Of a DNA stretch of 64,000 bases, positions 46,947 to 55,914 are shown piece by piece. The notes below the pieces were generated by a model, which did not search any database, had not been told where the DNA came from, and saw nothing but the letters and a program-made list of their open reading frames with translations. Source of the DNA: Pontibacter vulgaris (GTDB lineage: Bacteria; Bacteroidota; Bacteroidia; Cytophagales; Hymenobacteraceae); NCBI RefSeq assembly GCF_022758145.1, contig NZ_JAJVDH010000003.1, positions 372,001-436,000 of the forward strand, read 5' to 3'. Within the stretch, counting starts at the first letter, position 1. The number at the start of each line of letters is the position of its first letter. The translations under genes and the position numbers were made by a program.

Positions 46947-47852
46947 ATGAGTAAACAAGTGCAGGTGCATGCGGCGTTATTTATAGTAGCGCTTATTTAT
47001 GGCAGCAATTACAGCGTGGCCAAAGAGGTAATGCCGGAGTTTGTTGGCCCCTATGGGCTGATCGTGATCAGGGTAGTTTCGGCAGCCATTTTCTTCGGTA
47101 TTTTTTCGAGGCTGGTAGTGAAGGAGAAGATAGTTGGCCGCGCCGACAACCTGCGCTCTATTGCTTGTGGCGTTACCGGCATTGCCCTTAACCAGCTCTG
47201 CTTTTTCGGTGGCCTGAACCTGACGGCTCCCATTAATGCTGCCCTGCTGATGGTGATTGTGCCTGTCATCGTGCTCATCTTTTCGGCTATACTTCTGAAA
47301 GAGCGGGTTGGCAGCAGAAAAATAGCCGGAATTGTGCTGGCTTGTGCTGGGGCACTGTTGCTGATTTATACTTCGCGCGGCGAAAAAACCAGCGGCAATA
47401 TTGTAGGCGATCTGCTCATAATCCTGAACGCAGTTTCTTTTGGCATGTACCTGGTACTGGTAAAACCCCTGATGCAGAAGTATAAAGCCATAACTGTAGT
47501 AAGCCGCATTTTTGCCGTTGGCGCTGTGCTGGTAGTTCCGTTTGGCTGGCAGCAGTTTACAGCACCCAACTATAGTTCTTTCCCGGTATCTATCTGGCTG
47601 GCGCTGTTGTTCATGGTTTTTGCTGTTACCATTATCGCCTATCTTTTCAATACCTGGGCGCTGCGTTATGCTAATCCCTCGCTGGTAGGCGCCTATATTT
47701 ACCTGCAGCCTGTATTGGCTATACTTATAGCTGTTGGTTTTGGCAAAGATGTGTTTACAGTAGAGAAAGCACTCTATGCGCTGCTGATCTTCGCGGGAGT
47801 ATACCTGGTTAGCCGCACAAAACAACATAACGTGGTGCAGGAGGAGGTATAA
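46947..47852 (+). CDS. EamA/DMT-family transporter
   Basis: This 301-residue protein has ten hydrophobic helices in two five-helix EamA repeats (about 10-140 and 155-295), with VGPYGLIVIRVVSAAIFF and the second-repeat NTWALRYANPSLVGAYIYLQPVLA. The start is placed at 46947 because a promoter-like element overlaps the upstream ATG at 46932. DMT exporters move metabolites or amino acids; the substrate is unknown. It is divergent from the AI-2E-type gene (65 nt to the first ATG). Confidence 0.88.
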   Translation: MSKQVQVHAALFIVALIYGSNYSVAKEVMPEFVGPYGLIVIRVVSAAIFFGIFSRLVVKEKIVGRADNLRSIACGVTGIALNQLCFFGGLNLTAPINAALLMVIVPVIVLIFSAILLKERVGSRKIAGIVLACAGALLLIYTSRGEKTSGNIVGDLLIILNAVSFGMYLVLVKPLMQKYKAITVVSRIFAVGAVLVVPFGWQQFTAPNYSSFPVSIWLALLFMVFAVTIIAYLFNTWALRYANPSLVGAYIYLQPVLAILIAVGFGKDVFTVEKALYALLIFAGVYLVSRTKQHNVVQEEV

Positions 47853-48060
47853 CATATCACAAGCAATTCTATAGCTTCGATTTTTATACTTGACTGCAGC
47901 ATCTCTTCACTTTCTTTAGTATTACTCTGGTTATCTCTCTTTTATTTTGATTTCACAGTCATTAAGAAGAGTTGACTTCTTATTGCCTTTAATTCAGCCT
48001 TTTACAGCCTTACTGAATTTATTCACTGATCCGGATTCATAAATAATATCTGTAAAACAA

Positions 48061-48068
48061 TATATTTG
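48061..48068 (+). promoter_or_regulatory. Candidate -7 promoter element (TATATTTG)
   Basis: TATATTTG fits TAnnTTTG and lies 18 nt before the ATG of the DUF6090-like gene. The -33 region lacks an obvious TTG. Confidence 0.4.
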
Positions 48069-48086
48069 CTTCCTCAAAATAAAACT

Positions 48087-48812
48087 ATGGCTGAATTAGA
48101 AGTTGTAAAACACACCAAAGCAGTTTATAACGTAATGAAAGACCCACATACCAGCTGGAAACACAAGCTTAAGGAAACTTTGATAGAGATTGGGATCATT
48201 GTGTTTGCTATCACCTTATCGCTGTGGCTGCATAATTGGAGCGAGCATAACCATGTAAAACAGGAGGAGAGGGAATTTCTTACAGGCCTGAAGGTAGATT
48301 TGCAAAAGGACCTGACAGAGCTACAAGGTGATATAAAGACCTATAGAGAAGTAAAAAAGGGATTCAATTACTTTTACAATGTTGCATATGGCCTGCCTTT
48401 GCAGCCAGACAGTTTAAAGCACTACAAGTGGGTTTTGTACAACTCCACTCATTTTAACGCGAACAACAGCAGGTACGAAGGATTAAAAGCTTCAGGTAAA
48501 CTGGGGATTATCGAAAATAAAGAGTTGCTGAATAACATTTTGGAGCTCTATCAGGAAGACATTCCCTGGATGAACTTGCTGAATGCAGACTTGAACAACT
48601 ATAAGAGGGAAAGACTGGAGCCTGCCATAAATACTCTCCTGATCCAAGATAAGAACAATAACGGAAACTGGGAACAAGTGCTTCGTGAGCCACAAGTACA
48701 AAATAACCTAAGGCATTCTGCAAGTATTAATGAAATCATGGCTAAGTATGATGGTGTGATTGAAAAGTATAACAGAACCCTTGCTCTTATAGCTGAGGAA
48801 GTTAAGAAATAA
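48087..48812 (+). CDS. DUF6090-like membrane protein
   Basis: The protein has 241 residues from the ATG at 48087 (a TTG at 48066 overlaps the promoter element and is rejected). A single membrane helix (about 32-50, IEIGIIVFAITLSLWLHNW) is followed by EEREFLTGLKVDLQKDL and a long soluble helical region. This arrangement, with a basic N-terminus, one helix, then EFL-x-L-x2-DL, is typical of the DUF6090 proteins of Bacteroidota, whose function is unknown. It is the last host-like gene before the AT-rich island. Confidence 0.7.
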   Translation: MAELEVVKHTKAVYNVMKDPHTSWKHKLKETLIEIGIIVFAITLSLWLHNWSEHNHVKQEEREFLTGLKVDLQKDLTELQGDIKTYREVKKGFNYFYNVAYGLPLQPDSLKHYKWVLYNSTHFNANNSRYEGLKASGKLGIIENKELLNNILELYQEDIPWMNLLNADLNNYKRERLEPAINTLLIQDKNNNGNWEQVLREPQVQNNLRHSASINEIMAKYDGVIEKYNRTLALIAEEVKK

Positions 48813-49111
48813 ACTTCTCCGGTTTCTCAAAAGAGGTATATGCAAGCTCTGAATTGCTGGAGTATACTTGGTTAATTAAAGTATAACCCTCAGCAAGTAT
48901 ACTTAGCAGTTTCCTATACTTCCGGGAAATACATTTAATTTGTAATGCACTTATGGTTACGAACTGTATGGAAGTATAGTTTATACTTCCATACATAGTG
49001 CAGATAGTAGGAGTAGGTACTCCTGCTAGCAGATAGTTAGCGGTAAGGCAAAAAAGACACCTGATAAGGACAAATCTCTTATCTTAAGATAATTACCAAA
49101 ATTGAAATTAA
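48813..49111. other. Spacer before the foreign gene, dense in AAGTATA and hairpins
   Basis: About 300 nt. Eight AAGTATA/TATACTT copies lie within about 48862-48988. A 13-bp perfect hairpin is at 48966-48994, a second small hairpin AGGAGTA/TACTCCT at 49009-49024, and a direct repeat GCAGATAGT at 49000-49008 and 49030-49038. The last 70 nt turn AT-rich and lead into the foreign gene. No gene is seen. Confidence 0.65.
48966..48994. repeat. Perfect hairpin built from two opposed AAGTATA heptamers
   Basis: GTATGGAAGTATA and TATACTTCCATAC are exact complements with a 3-nt GTT loop. Each arm contains the heptamer. There is no T tract, so it is not an ordinary terminator. It lies about 120 nt before the AT-rich gene. 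Confidence 0.85.
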
Positions 49112-52100
49112 ATGAAATTGAAAATTTTTTACTCTTGGCAGACAACAACCAGCACTAAATATAATAAGAACTTCATCTTATCGTGTATTGAAAAAGCAGT
49201 TAAAAAGGTTAAACTAAAGCCAGAGTTAAAGGAAGTAGAATTTGTAATTCTTGAAGGTGTAACAGGTGAACCGGGCTCTCCGCAGGTTGCCTCTAAAATT
49301 GCTGACGAAAGAATTCCAACTTGTGATATTTTTATTTCTGACCTTTCAGTTGTAAATCACATTAGTACCTTTAAAAAATTTGTTCGAAATATTGTCGGAG
49401 ACCAGTTCAAGCCATTCCAAAACAACAATGTAATTTATGAACACGGTGTTGCCTATAATGCAATAGGACTTGAAAAAATGATTGGCGTCTTAAATACAAC
49501 GTATGGTTCGCCTAATGAAAACCCTGCCAACATTCCGTTTGACTTAAAACACATCCGATTTCCAATCGAATATACTTACTCTGAAGCAACAAAAAACAAA
49601 GAAGAGGTTCAAAAAAAATTAGTCGACGATTTAGCTTCGGCAATTAAGGAAACGGCAAAATTTGCTTTACAAAATCAAAAAAGCAAATTCCATCCTTTAC
49701 AAGTATGGAGTGACTGGGAAAATAGCATTTTGACACCACAACAGTTTATTTCGAACGATAAAACTAAAGAAGTAACAAAGTTAGTTCTTGACGGCTTAAC
49801 AAATGCCAATCAGACCATTAGAATCTTAGGTTTATCGGGGTTAGGTAAAACGAGAATTTTATTAGAAATATTTAGACCAATCGACTCTAATGATAATTCG
49901 ATTTTGCTTTCAAGTCGAGTGCTTTACTTAAACTGTAATCTATACCCGAACGCAGAATACCAAACCATTGTTTCAAAAGCAATTTCAGAGCAAACCAACC
50001 CGATTATTATTTTAGACAACTGTTCAATAACAGTTCATAGACAGTTAATTCAACTTATTAATAGAGAAGGGAATAAAGCATCTCTAATTTCCCTTGATTC
50101 TAATCCTGAAGAGATTGAGAACGATAAAGTGACTGGTGTAAATTATATCATTTTAAGAAAAGAAGAACTGACATCAGTTGTTGATGAGCTACTATCAAGT
50201 AGATTCAAAAACCTTAAGGATGAAAGCAAACAAAAAATAAAAGATTTTTCTCAGGGAATTCCTTTAATGGCTGTTTTACTTGGAGAAAGCGTAAATAATG
50301 GAGAAGAATTCATTGGCAAGTTAGATGACAAAGAGTTGTTGGATAAACTTCTTGGAACGAAAGGTAAAGAAGAAAAACATAGGACAATTTTAAAGTCTTG
50401 TTCAATCTTCAATTATTTTGGTTTTTATGATGAACTGGCAACACAAACTGAATTTATTGCAAAAAGCACAAACATTACAAGTCTTAATGGTGATGACATT
50501 GTAAAAGTTAATGATTTCCATGAAACGTGTAATTACTATTTGAAGAGAGAGATTTTTGAAAAAAGAGGAAGATTTATTGGAATGCGTCCTTTCCCATTAG
50601 CTATGTCATTAGCTCAAGAATGGTTAGACCCATTAACTCCACAACGACTAATAAATGTTATCAATGAAATTGCAGGATTACAAGACCCTGACAGAGGCGA
50701 TTTGTCTAAAGCATTTGCAGAGCAAATGAAGTATCTTGGGTACAATGATAAAGCTGTTCAAATAGTGGCCAAAATTATTGGACCTGGAAGCCCTTTTGAT
50801 GATGCGGAAGTTTTAAACACAGAGTTGGGTTCACGCCTCTTCCGCTCATTCGTAGAAGTGAATCCAATTGCCGTTTCTCAAAATTTCAAACGTCTATTTT
50901 TAAATAAAACAATAGAGGAATTATTAAAAATAGAAGCAGGACGAAGAAACATAGTTTGGACTTTAGAAAAATTGAGCTTTGACAAAAGAACTTTTGCAGA
51001 TAGTGCTAAAGTATTTCTCCAGTTCGCAATAGCAGAAAATGAAACTTGGTCAAATAATGCCACAGGTCAATTTTTACATTTATTTAATACACATCTTTCA
51101 GGAACGGAAGCAGACTTGGGTGAGCGTTGGAAAATTATTGAATGGATGTTAAACAAAGGCGATAAGCCACATTATGATTTTGCTATAAGAGCAATGAAAA
51201 GAGGGCTGAATTTCGGCCATTTTTCCCGAATGGGGGGTGCAGAACAACAAGGCAGTAAAAGATTAATTGACAACAATCCAACTTGGAAAGAAATAAAAGA
51301 ATATTGGAATAACATTCTTAATAAACTTCTTGAAATTATTAAATTAAAAAATGAGTATTCTGATTTAGCTAGTGAAACTATTGCGAACAGTATAAGGGCA
51401 ATGTTTCATACAAGAATGGGAGATTTGATATTGCCAATCTTGAAGGAAATTTCAGATTTGAAAAAAAATGATTGGGACGAAGGATTAAAAGGGTTGAAGT
51501 TCGCAAGAAAATATGAAAGGCATTTTATTCCAGAAAACCAACTTCAAGAAATAAATAGCTTGATTGAGTCACTTACTAAAACAGATTTCTCAACAAAGTA
51601 TTTAACACTGTCAAGTTCTTATCATTTAGACAATGATGAGTCTTACTCAAGTGAAAAGCTAATTGAAGAAATCATCAAATTGGCTGATGAATTTATAACA
51701 ACCAATGTTTCCTGGGAAGAAACCTTCCCAGATTTTTATCAAAATCAACAAGTTTTTTCTTACCATTTTGGCAAACGACTATCTGAATTATTGAAGGATG
51801 ATAAAACTAAAATTAATCATTTTATTGATTACTCATTAGATATTATTTCCAAAATACCGCAGCAAGAAAGAAATTTCGCGGTCCTTGGAGGCTTCATCAC
51901 AAATTCAAATGAAGAAATTAAAAAGGAGTTTTACTCAAACCTGTTTAAATCTTCCGAATTCAATTGTCAATTGTTTTACTTTCTTTCTATTGATAAGTCA
52001 GGAAAAGAATTTTTTGAATTATTGTTTCAACTAATTAATAACAAAGCATGCGATATAACTAATTTTTATTCCCTTTCATATAGCAATGCTTTAGAACAAT

Positions 52101-52957
52101 TAAATTTTGATGAATTGAATGCTTTTAGCGAAAGGTTATTTGCATATGGAGATGAAGGCTATGCTGTTGTTTTTGATTTGCTTGCCGACCTTAGTCACAG
52201 AGACCAAGCTAAAAAAACACCACTTGTACCAATCTTAAAAAAGTGTATTTTAAGATTAGGGTTTAATCGAAAATTTAAACGACAATTAGACGATTATAAA
52301 TGGACAGAAGCCATATCATCTATTATATCTAATGAAAACGAAGTTGACTTTGCTAAATTTATAAACAAGTCCGTAATAGATTCTATCACCTGGGAGAACT
52401 CATATCATCTTGACCATAACATTCAAAAGGTATATGAAATTTTATTGAAAGTGCATTTCCATTCAATTTGGCAAGATTTATCAGACGCATTACTTTCAAC
52501 TGAAGAAAACTATATTAAATTTTATGGATTAAAGCATATTTTAGGTTCTCATATTGGCGGTGTTGGCCGCAGTGTTGGCGTGTTATTTGACGGTGACATA
52601 AATTCAATTTTTAGTTGGTGTGAAAATAACAAACCGCTTGCACCAGCAAGACTCGCGGAATTGACACCCATTTTTGACAATAGCAATACGGATTACGAAA
52701 AATGGCATCCAGTTGCACTTAGACTTATTGATGAATTTGGCGACATACAAGAAGTTCTTAGCAATTTAAGTTCAAATATGGGGACCTACTCGTGGACTGG
52801 TTCTATTGTACCTTTACTTGAATCTAAAAAGGAATTATTTAAACAATTAATCGACCATAAAATTGAAAGTGTCAGAGAATGGGCAAGCTCATACATAAGC
52901 TACCTTGACAAAGACATTGAACGAGAAAAGAATAGAGACGCAGAACTTTTTTTGTAA
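49112..52957 (+). CDS. TIR-like/STAND NTPase fusion, candidate single-gene anti-phage defence protein
   Basis: The 1281-residue protein has three parts. Residues 1-180 form a TIR-like/nucleoside-hydrolase-fold domain: KIFYSW9Q at the start, GEPGSPQVASKIADERIPTC, DIFISD77LS79, and NNVIYE110HGVAYNAIG with a likely catalytic Glu, then VLNTTYG and an IPFDLKHIRFPI end. Residues about 190-460 form a STAND/NB-ARC-like NTPase: Walker A G240LSGLGKT247, Walker B IIILD302NC, and a winged-helix GIP384L motif. Residues about 460-1281 are helical with no motif I recognise, in the sensor position of Avs/NLR-like proteins. The effector-switch-sensor order suggests NAD or nucleotide attack on infection; this is inferred. 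It is AT-rich, has one AAGTATA heptamer and stands alone. Confidence 0.82.
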   Translation: MKLKIFYSWQTTTSTKYNKNFILSCIEKAVKKVKLKPELKEVEFVILEGVTGEPGSPQVASKIADERIPTCDIFISDLSVVNHISTFKKFVRNIVGDQFKPFQNNNVIYEHGVAYNAIGLEKMIGVLNTTYGSPNENPANIPFDLKHIRFPIEYTYSEATKNKEEVQKKLVDDLASAIKETAKFALQNQKSKFHPLQVWSDWENSILTPQQFISNDKTKEVTKLVLDGLTNANQTIRILGLSGLGKTRILLEIFRPIDSNDNSILLSSRVLYLNCNLYPNAEYQTIVSKAISEQTNPIIILDNCSITVHRQLIQLINREGNKASLISLDSNPEEIENDKVTGVNYIILRKEELTSVVDELLSSRFKNLKDESKQKIKDFSQGIPLMAVLLGESVNNGEEFIGKLDDKELLDKLLGTKGKEEKHRTILKSCSIFNYFGFYDELATQTEFIAKSTNITSLNGDDIVKVNDFHETCNYYLKREIFEKRGRFIGMRPFPLAMSLAQEWLDPLTPQRLINVINEIAGLQDPDRGDLSKAFAEQMKYLGYNDKAVQIVAKIIGPGSPFDDAEVLNTELGSRLFRSFVEVNPIAVSQNFKRLFLNKTIEELLKIEAGRRNIVWTLEKLSFDKRTFADSAKVFLQFAIAENETWSNNATGQFLHLFNTHLSGTEADLGERWKIIEWMLNKGDKPHYDFAIRAMKRGLNFGHFSRMGGAEQQGSKRLIDNNPTWKEIKEYWNNILNKLLEIIKLKNEYSDLASETIANSIRAMFHTRMGDLILPILKEISDLKKNDWDEGLKGLKFARKYERHFIPENQLQEINSLIESLTKTDFSTKYLTLSSSYHLDNDESYSSEKLIEEIIKLADEFITTNVSWEETFPDFYQNQQVFSYHFGKRLSELLKDDKTKINHFIDYSLDIISKIPQQERNFAVLGGFITNSNEEIKKEFYSNLFKSSEFNCQLFYFLSIDKSGKEFFELLFQLINNKACDITNFYSLSYSNALEQLNFDELNAFSERLFAYGDEGYAVVFDLLADLSHRDQAKKTPLVPILKKCILRLGFNRKFKRQLDDYKWTEAISSIISNENEVDFAKFINKSVIDSITWENSYHLDHNIQKVYEILLKVHFHSIWQDLSDALLSTEENYIKFYGLKHILGSHIGGVGRSVGVLFDGDINSIFSWCENNKPLAPARLAELTPIFDNSNTDYEKWHPVALRLIDEFGDIQEVLSNLSSNMGTYSWTGSIVPLLESKKELFKQLIDHKIESVREWASSYISYLDKDIEREKNRDAELFL

Positions 52958-53154
52958 AATATTATATAAGAAAGATGATAAAATTAATATTAAAACAAAG
53001 AAGCCCGAACCATTAACAGCAGCTACCCAAAAGGGGTGGCTGAGTGGTAAATCAAGCTTTGTTCTTATTTCCAAATTTCTGATTGATTGACAGCGAATTA
53101 TTCAGTAATCGCCACCTTTGGGTAGCTGCAAACCGTTAACAAAACAATTACCTA
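52958..53154. other. Spacer after the foreign gene with a long imperfect inverted repeat
   Basis: About 200 nt, no gene. GCAGCTACCCAAAAGGGGTGGC (53019-53040) pairs with GCCACCTTTGGGTAGCTGC (53111-53129) with a 3-nt indel. Between the arms is AT-rich sequence. A short related string (GTAGCTACCCAAAAG) recurs near 55996-56010, behind the ypdA-like gene. This may mark the right edge of the acquired segment or be a convergent terminator remnant. Confidence 0.6.
53019..53129. repeat. Imperfect inverted repeat at the right edge of the foreign gene
   Basis: The arms at 53019-53040 and 53111-53129 share 19 complementary positions with one 3-nt indel and are separated by 70 nt. The string AGCTACCCAAA occurs again near 55997. 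No transposase or integrase is nearby. Confidence 0.65.
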
Positions 53155-54363
53155 TCAGCTCCCCGCTTCCACCATCATCGCTCTGGTAGCATATTTTCTA
53201 AACCCAAGCAGCAGGCTTAAACTGATAACTGTGGCACCTGCCATTACCGCCATCATTGGGGTAGAGGTGTTGTTGTGGAATGTACTGACCAGGGCCGAGG
53301 CAAGCGCACCGGTAGCCATTTGTATACTTCCCATAATAGCACTGGCGCTGCCGGCATTTCGGGCAAAAGGAGCCAGCGCCAGTGCCGTTGCATTCGGGCC
53401 GATGAAGCCTAAGCAGAACATGTAACTGAAAATCAGGAAAAGAGAACCTGTAGCCCCTAAAAACCCGAAGTAATTACCAAGCAGCAAAAGCATGCCAGCC
53501 ACAAACTGCACGATACCTGCCCTTAGCGTTACCTGAGCCGATGTGCGGCGCCTGAGTGCCAGCCTATTAAGCTGGCTACCTAAAATAAAGCCAAAAGCGT
53601 TGGAGCCGAATACCCAGCCATATTGCGTTTCGGATAGGCCAAAAATGTTCATGAACACAAACGGAGAACCTGTAATATAGGCAAACATACCTGCCTGTGC
53701 CGTACTTGCCGCCAGCACATAAACTATAAAAACAGGCTCCTTCAATACAAGTATAAAATCACCCAATACGCGCTTTGGCTTTAACGATAAAGTTTTATCA
53801 GGGCCTTTACTTTCTGGTAGCAGAAACGCCACTGCCATTAACACCAGAAAACCAATACCCGTGAGCACGGCAAAAATATAGCGCCAGCCCAGCGAGGCAG
53901 TTACAAAACCACCAATAGTAGGTGCCACAATCGGGGCCACACCCATTACCAGCATCAGCATAGAGAATACCTTTGGTATATCAGAAACGGGGAACACATC
54001 GCGCACTACAGCACGGCTGGCTACCATGCCCACGCAGCCACCCAGCGCCAGTAATAAACGCAGGCCAATGAGCCACTCTACGCTGGGCACAAAAGCACAA
54101 CCTATAGATGCCAGCACAAAAAGGCTCAGGCCAAAGATTAACGGTTTTTTTCGGCCAAACCTGTCTACCAAAGGCCCGTAGATAAGCTGCCCTACCGAAA
54201 TGCCTATAAAATAACTGGTAAGCGAAAGCGCTACGTGCGATATATCGGTCTTAAGATCTTTGGCAATGGCCGGAAAACCGGGCAAATACATATCGATGGC
54301 GAAAGGCCCCAATGCTGCCAGTGCTCCAAGTATAAGTATAATGATGTTTTGTTTTCTAGTCAT
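53155..54363 (-). CDS. Bcr/CflA-family MFS drug exporter
   Basis: The 402-residue transporter has twelve helices. Bcr/CflA signatures: LGPFAIDMYLPGFPAIAKDL in helix 1 (with the D-M-Y-L-P motif), the motif-A loop GPLVDRFGRKKPL (about residue 62), LLALGGCVGMVASRAVVRDVF (about 107) and APIVAPTIGGF. The family exports bicyclomycin, chloramphenicol or similar compounds. It is monocistronic and is the first host-like gene on the far side of the island. Confidence 0.92.
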   Translation of the reverse strand: MTRKQNIIILILGALAALGPFAIDMYLPGFPAIAKDLKTDISHVALSLTSYFIGISVGQLIYGPLVDRFGRKKPLIFGLSLFVLASIGCAFVPSVEWLIGLRLLLALGGCVGMVASRAVVRDVFPVSDIPKVFSMLMLVMGVAPIVAPTIGGFVTASLGWRYIFAVLTGIGFLVLMAVAFLLPESKGPDKTLSLKPKRVLGDFILVLKEPVFIVYVLAASTAQAGMFAYITGSPFVFMNIFGLSETQYGWVFGSNAFGFILGSQLNRLALRRRTSAQVTLRAGIVQFVAGMLLLLGNYFGFLGATGSLFLIFSYMFCLGFIGPNATALALAPFARNAGSASAIMGSIQMATGALASALVSTFHNNTSTPMMAVMAGATVISLSLLLGFRKYATRAMMVEAGS

Positions 54364-54440
54364 GTGATCTGTAGCTAAACCAGTTTAATGGTTTCTGAAA
54401 TAAAAAAGCAGACTGCCAGCCTGCTTTATCAAGTTTATAC

Positions 54441-54884
54441 TTACTGTAAAGGTATCCGGGTTTTAGGCTCGTACCTGAAAGCTATAGTATCCTGTTTTTG
54501 TGCACGTTGCGCTTCCATTACCACCAGGCTGCTGTCGCCTTGGTTCAGGACATAAAAGAAAGTACCATAGCCGGCCCACCATCCGCCGCAGGCCGAAAGC
54601 GCTTCTTTTGGGATGTCGTAGTTGCGGTACATTTCAGGTGCTAGAACAGAGCAGGTACTAACGGTATCTATGGCATGCTGCTGCTCGTTATAATGCAGGT
54701 AAACGATGGCTTTTGGTTCGGATTCTTCGGTGCCAGCTATTTCCTGGCATTCAAAACGGGCTTTCACCATCAGGGCTGGGTTTGGTAAAGGCTCCGGCAG
54801 TATTACTTTTTCCTGAGCGGGCTGTTCGTTGCCGCAGCCTGCCAGCGTCAGGAAAAGTATAAAGTATAAAATCAGATTTTTCAT
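54441..54884 (-). CDS. Small lipoprotein of unknown function
   Basis: The protein has 147 residues from the ATG at 54884. The frame extends 27 codons upstream, but this start gives a clean lipoprotein signal (LTLAGC). The mature part has Cys residues in FECQEIAG, VSTCSVL and LSACGGWWAGYG. No family is recognised. The longer reading would overlap the ypdA-like gene upstream, which supports the short start. Confidence 0.7.
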   Translation of the reverse strand: MKNLILYFILFLTLAGCGNEQPAQEKVILPEPLPNPALMVKARFECQEIAGTEESEPKAIVYLHYNEQQHAIDTVSTCSVLAPEMYRNYDIPKEALSACGGWWAGYGTFFYVLNQGDSSLVVMEAQRAQKQDTIAFRYEPKTRIPLQ

Positions 54885-54936
54885 GTTGTGTTTGCAGGAA
54901 GTATAACTCCGGTAAAATTGCAGCTGCAAATTTAAT

Positions 54937-55914
54937 TTAAAATCCGGTGCCAGCTTCTTCCGCAATGTTTTTTACGATCTTAATGGCATGCTCCCGCGAG
55001 TTCTCGATAAACCAGACATGCGTGTCCATGCCGCCACAGATAACACCGGCCAGGTAAACGCCAGGCAAATTGGTTTCCATGGTATCAGGGTCGTATTGCG
55101 GGTAGCGTTTCTGGTCGTTGGTGAGGTTAATGCCAAGCTTCTGCAAAAAACTGAATTCAGGCTGATAACCGGTCATGGCCAGTACAAAATCATTGGCAAT
55201 CGTTACCTTGCCTTCCAGTGTTTGTATGTCTGCTTCGTGCTCTCTAATCTCTGAAACATTAGAGCTGAAATATGCTTTGATTGAGCCTTCTTTGATGCGA
55301 TTTTCGAGGTCGGGCTTGGTCCAGTATTTTATACTTCCTAGCTCCGGTTCGCGCACCACCATCGTTACCTCGGCACCTTTGCGCCAGGTTTCCAGAGCAG
55401 CATCGGCAGCAGAATTGTTTGCCCCGATAACCAGCACCTTCTGCTTGTAATAATAATGCGGGTCGAAGTAATAATGGCGTACTTTGGGCAGCTCTTCGCC
55501 TTTTACATGGAGCAGGTTCGGGATGCCGTAAAAACCGATGGCGATAATAATATGCTTTGCTTTATAGCTTGCCTTGCTGGTAGTAATACTGTAATTACCC
55601 TGCTCCGGAACCACACCTGTAACTTCTTCAAACAGGTTAACATGCAGTTGGTGGGCATCTGTAACCCGGCGGTAATACTCCAGTGCCTCAGCCCGGTTTG
55701 GCTTCGCATGGATAGACGCAAACGGCATTCCGCCTATCTCCAGCCTGTCGGCGGTAGAGAAAAAGGTCATGTACAGCGGATAGTTGTAGAGCGAGTTAAC
55801 CAAACATCCTTTCTCCACGATCAGGTAACTAAGCCCTGCCTTTTTTGCTTCTATGCCACAGGCCAAGCCAATAGGCCCGGCGCCAATAATGAGTATATCA
55901 AGTATAGTTTCCAA
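54937..55914 (-). CDS. YpdA-like FAD/NAD(P)-dependent bacillithiol-type disulfide reductase
   Basis: This 325-residue flavoprotein has an N-terminal FAD Rossmann motif IIGAGPIGLACG (residue 9) and a second NADPH-type motif VLVIGANNSAADAALETWRKG (about 161). It matches YpdA, with PLYMTFFSTADRLEIGGMPF and GVYLAGVICGG near the C-terminus. YpdA reduces bacillithiol disulfide. The start codon is TTG at 55914, directly preceded in frame by TAA, so no upstream ATG is possible and the FAD motif begins only eight codons later. A thioredoxin gene lies at 25642 but is not linked. Confidence 0.88.
   Translation of the reverse strand: METILDILIIGAGPIGLACGIEAKKAGLSYLIVEKGCLVNSLYNYPLYMTFFSTADRLEIGGMPFASIHAKPNRAEALEYYRRVTDAHQLHVNLFEEVTGVVPEQGNYSITTSKASYKAKHIIIAIGFYGIPNLLHVKGEELPKVRHYYFDPHYYYKQKVLVIGANNSAADAALETWRKGAEVTMVVREPELGSIKYWTKPDLENRIKEGSIKAYFSSNVSEIREHEADIQTLEGKVTIANDFVLAMTGYQPEFSFLQKLGINLTNDQKRYPQYDPDTMETNLPGVYLAGVICGGMDTHVWFIENSREHAIKIVKNIAEEAGTGF

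Noticed and set aside
46977..47855. Open frame of 292 codons on the minus strand
   Set aside because: It is the antisense shadow of the EamA transporter, whose ten-helix pattern is clear on the plus strand.
49000..49038. Direct repeat GCAGATAGT as target-site duplication of a mobile element
   Set aside because: Both copies are on the same side of the foreign gene and no matching copy lies on the far side.
52905..53090. Short open frames overlapping the end of the foreign gene and its right spacer
   Set aside because: They cross the inverted repeat, lack start context and have no coding signs.
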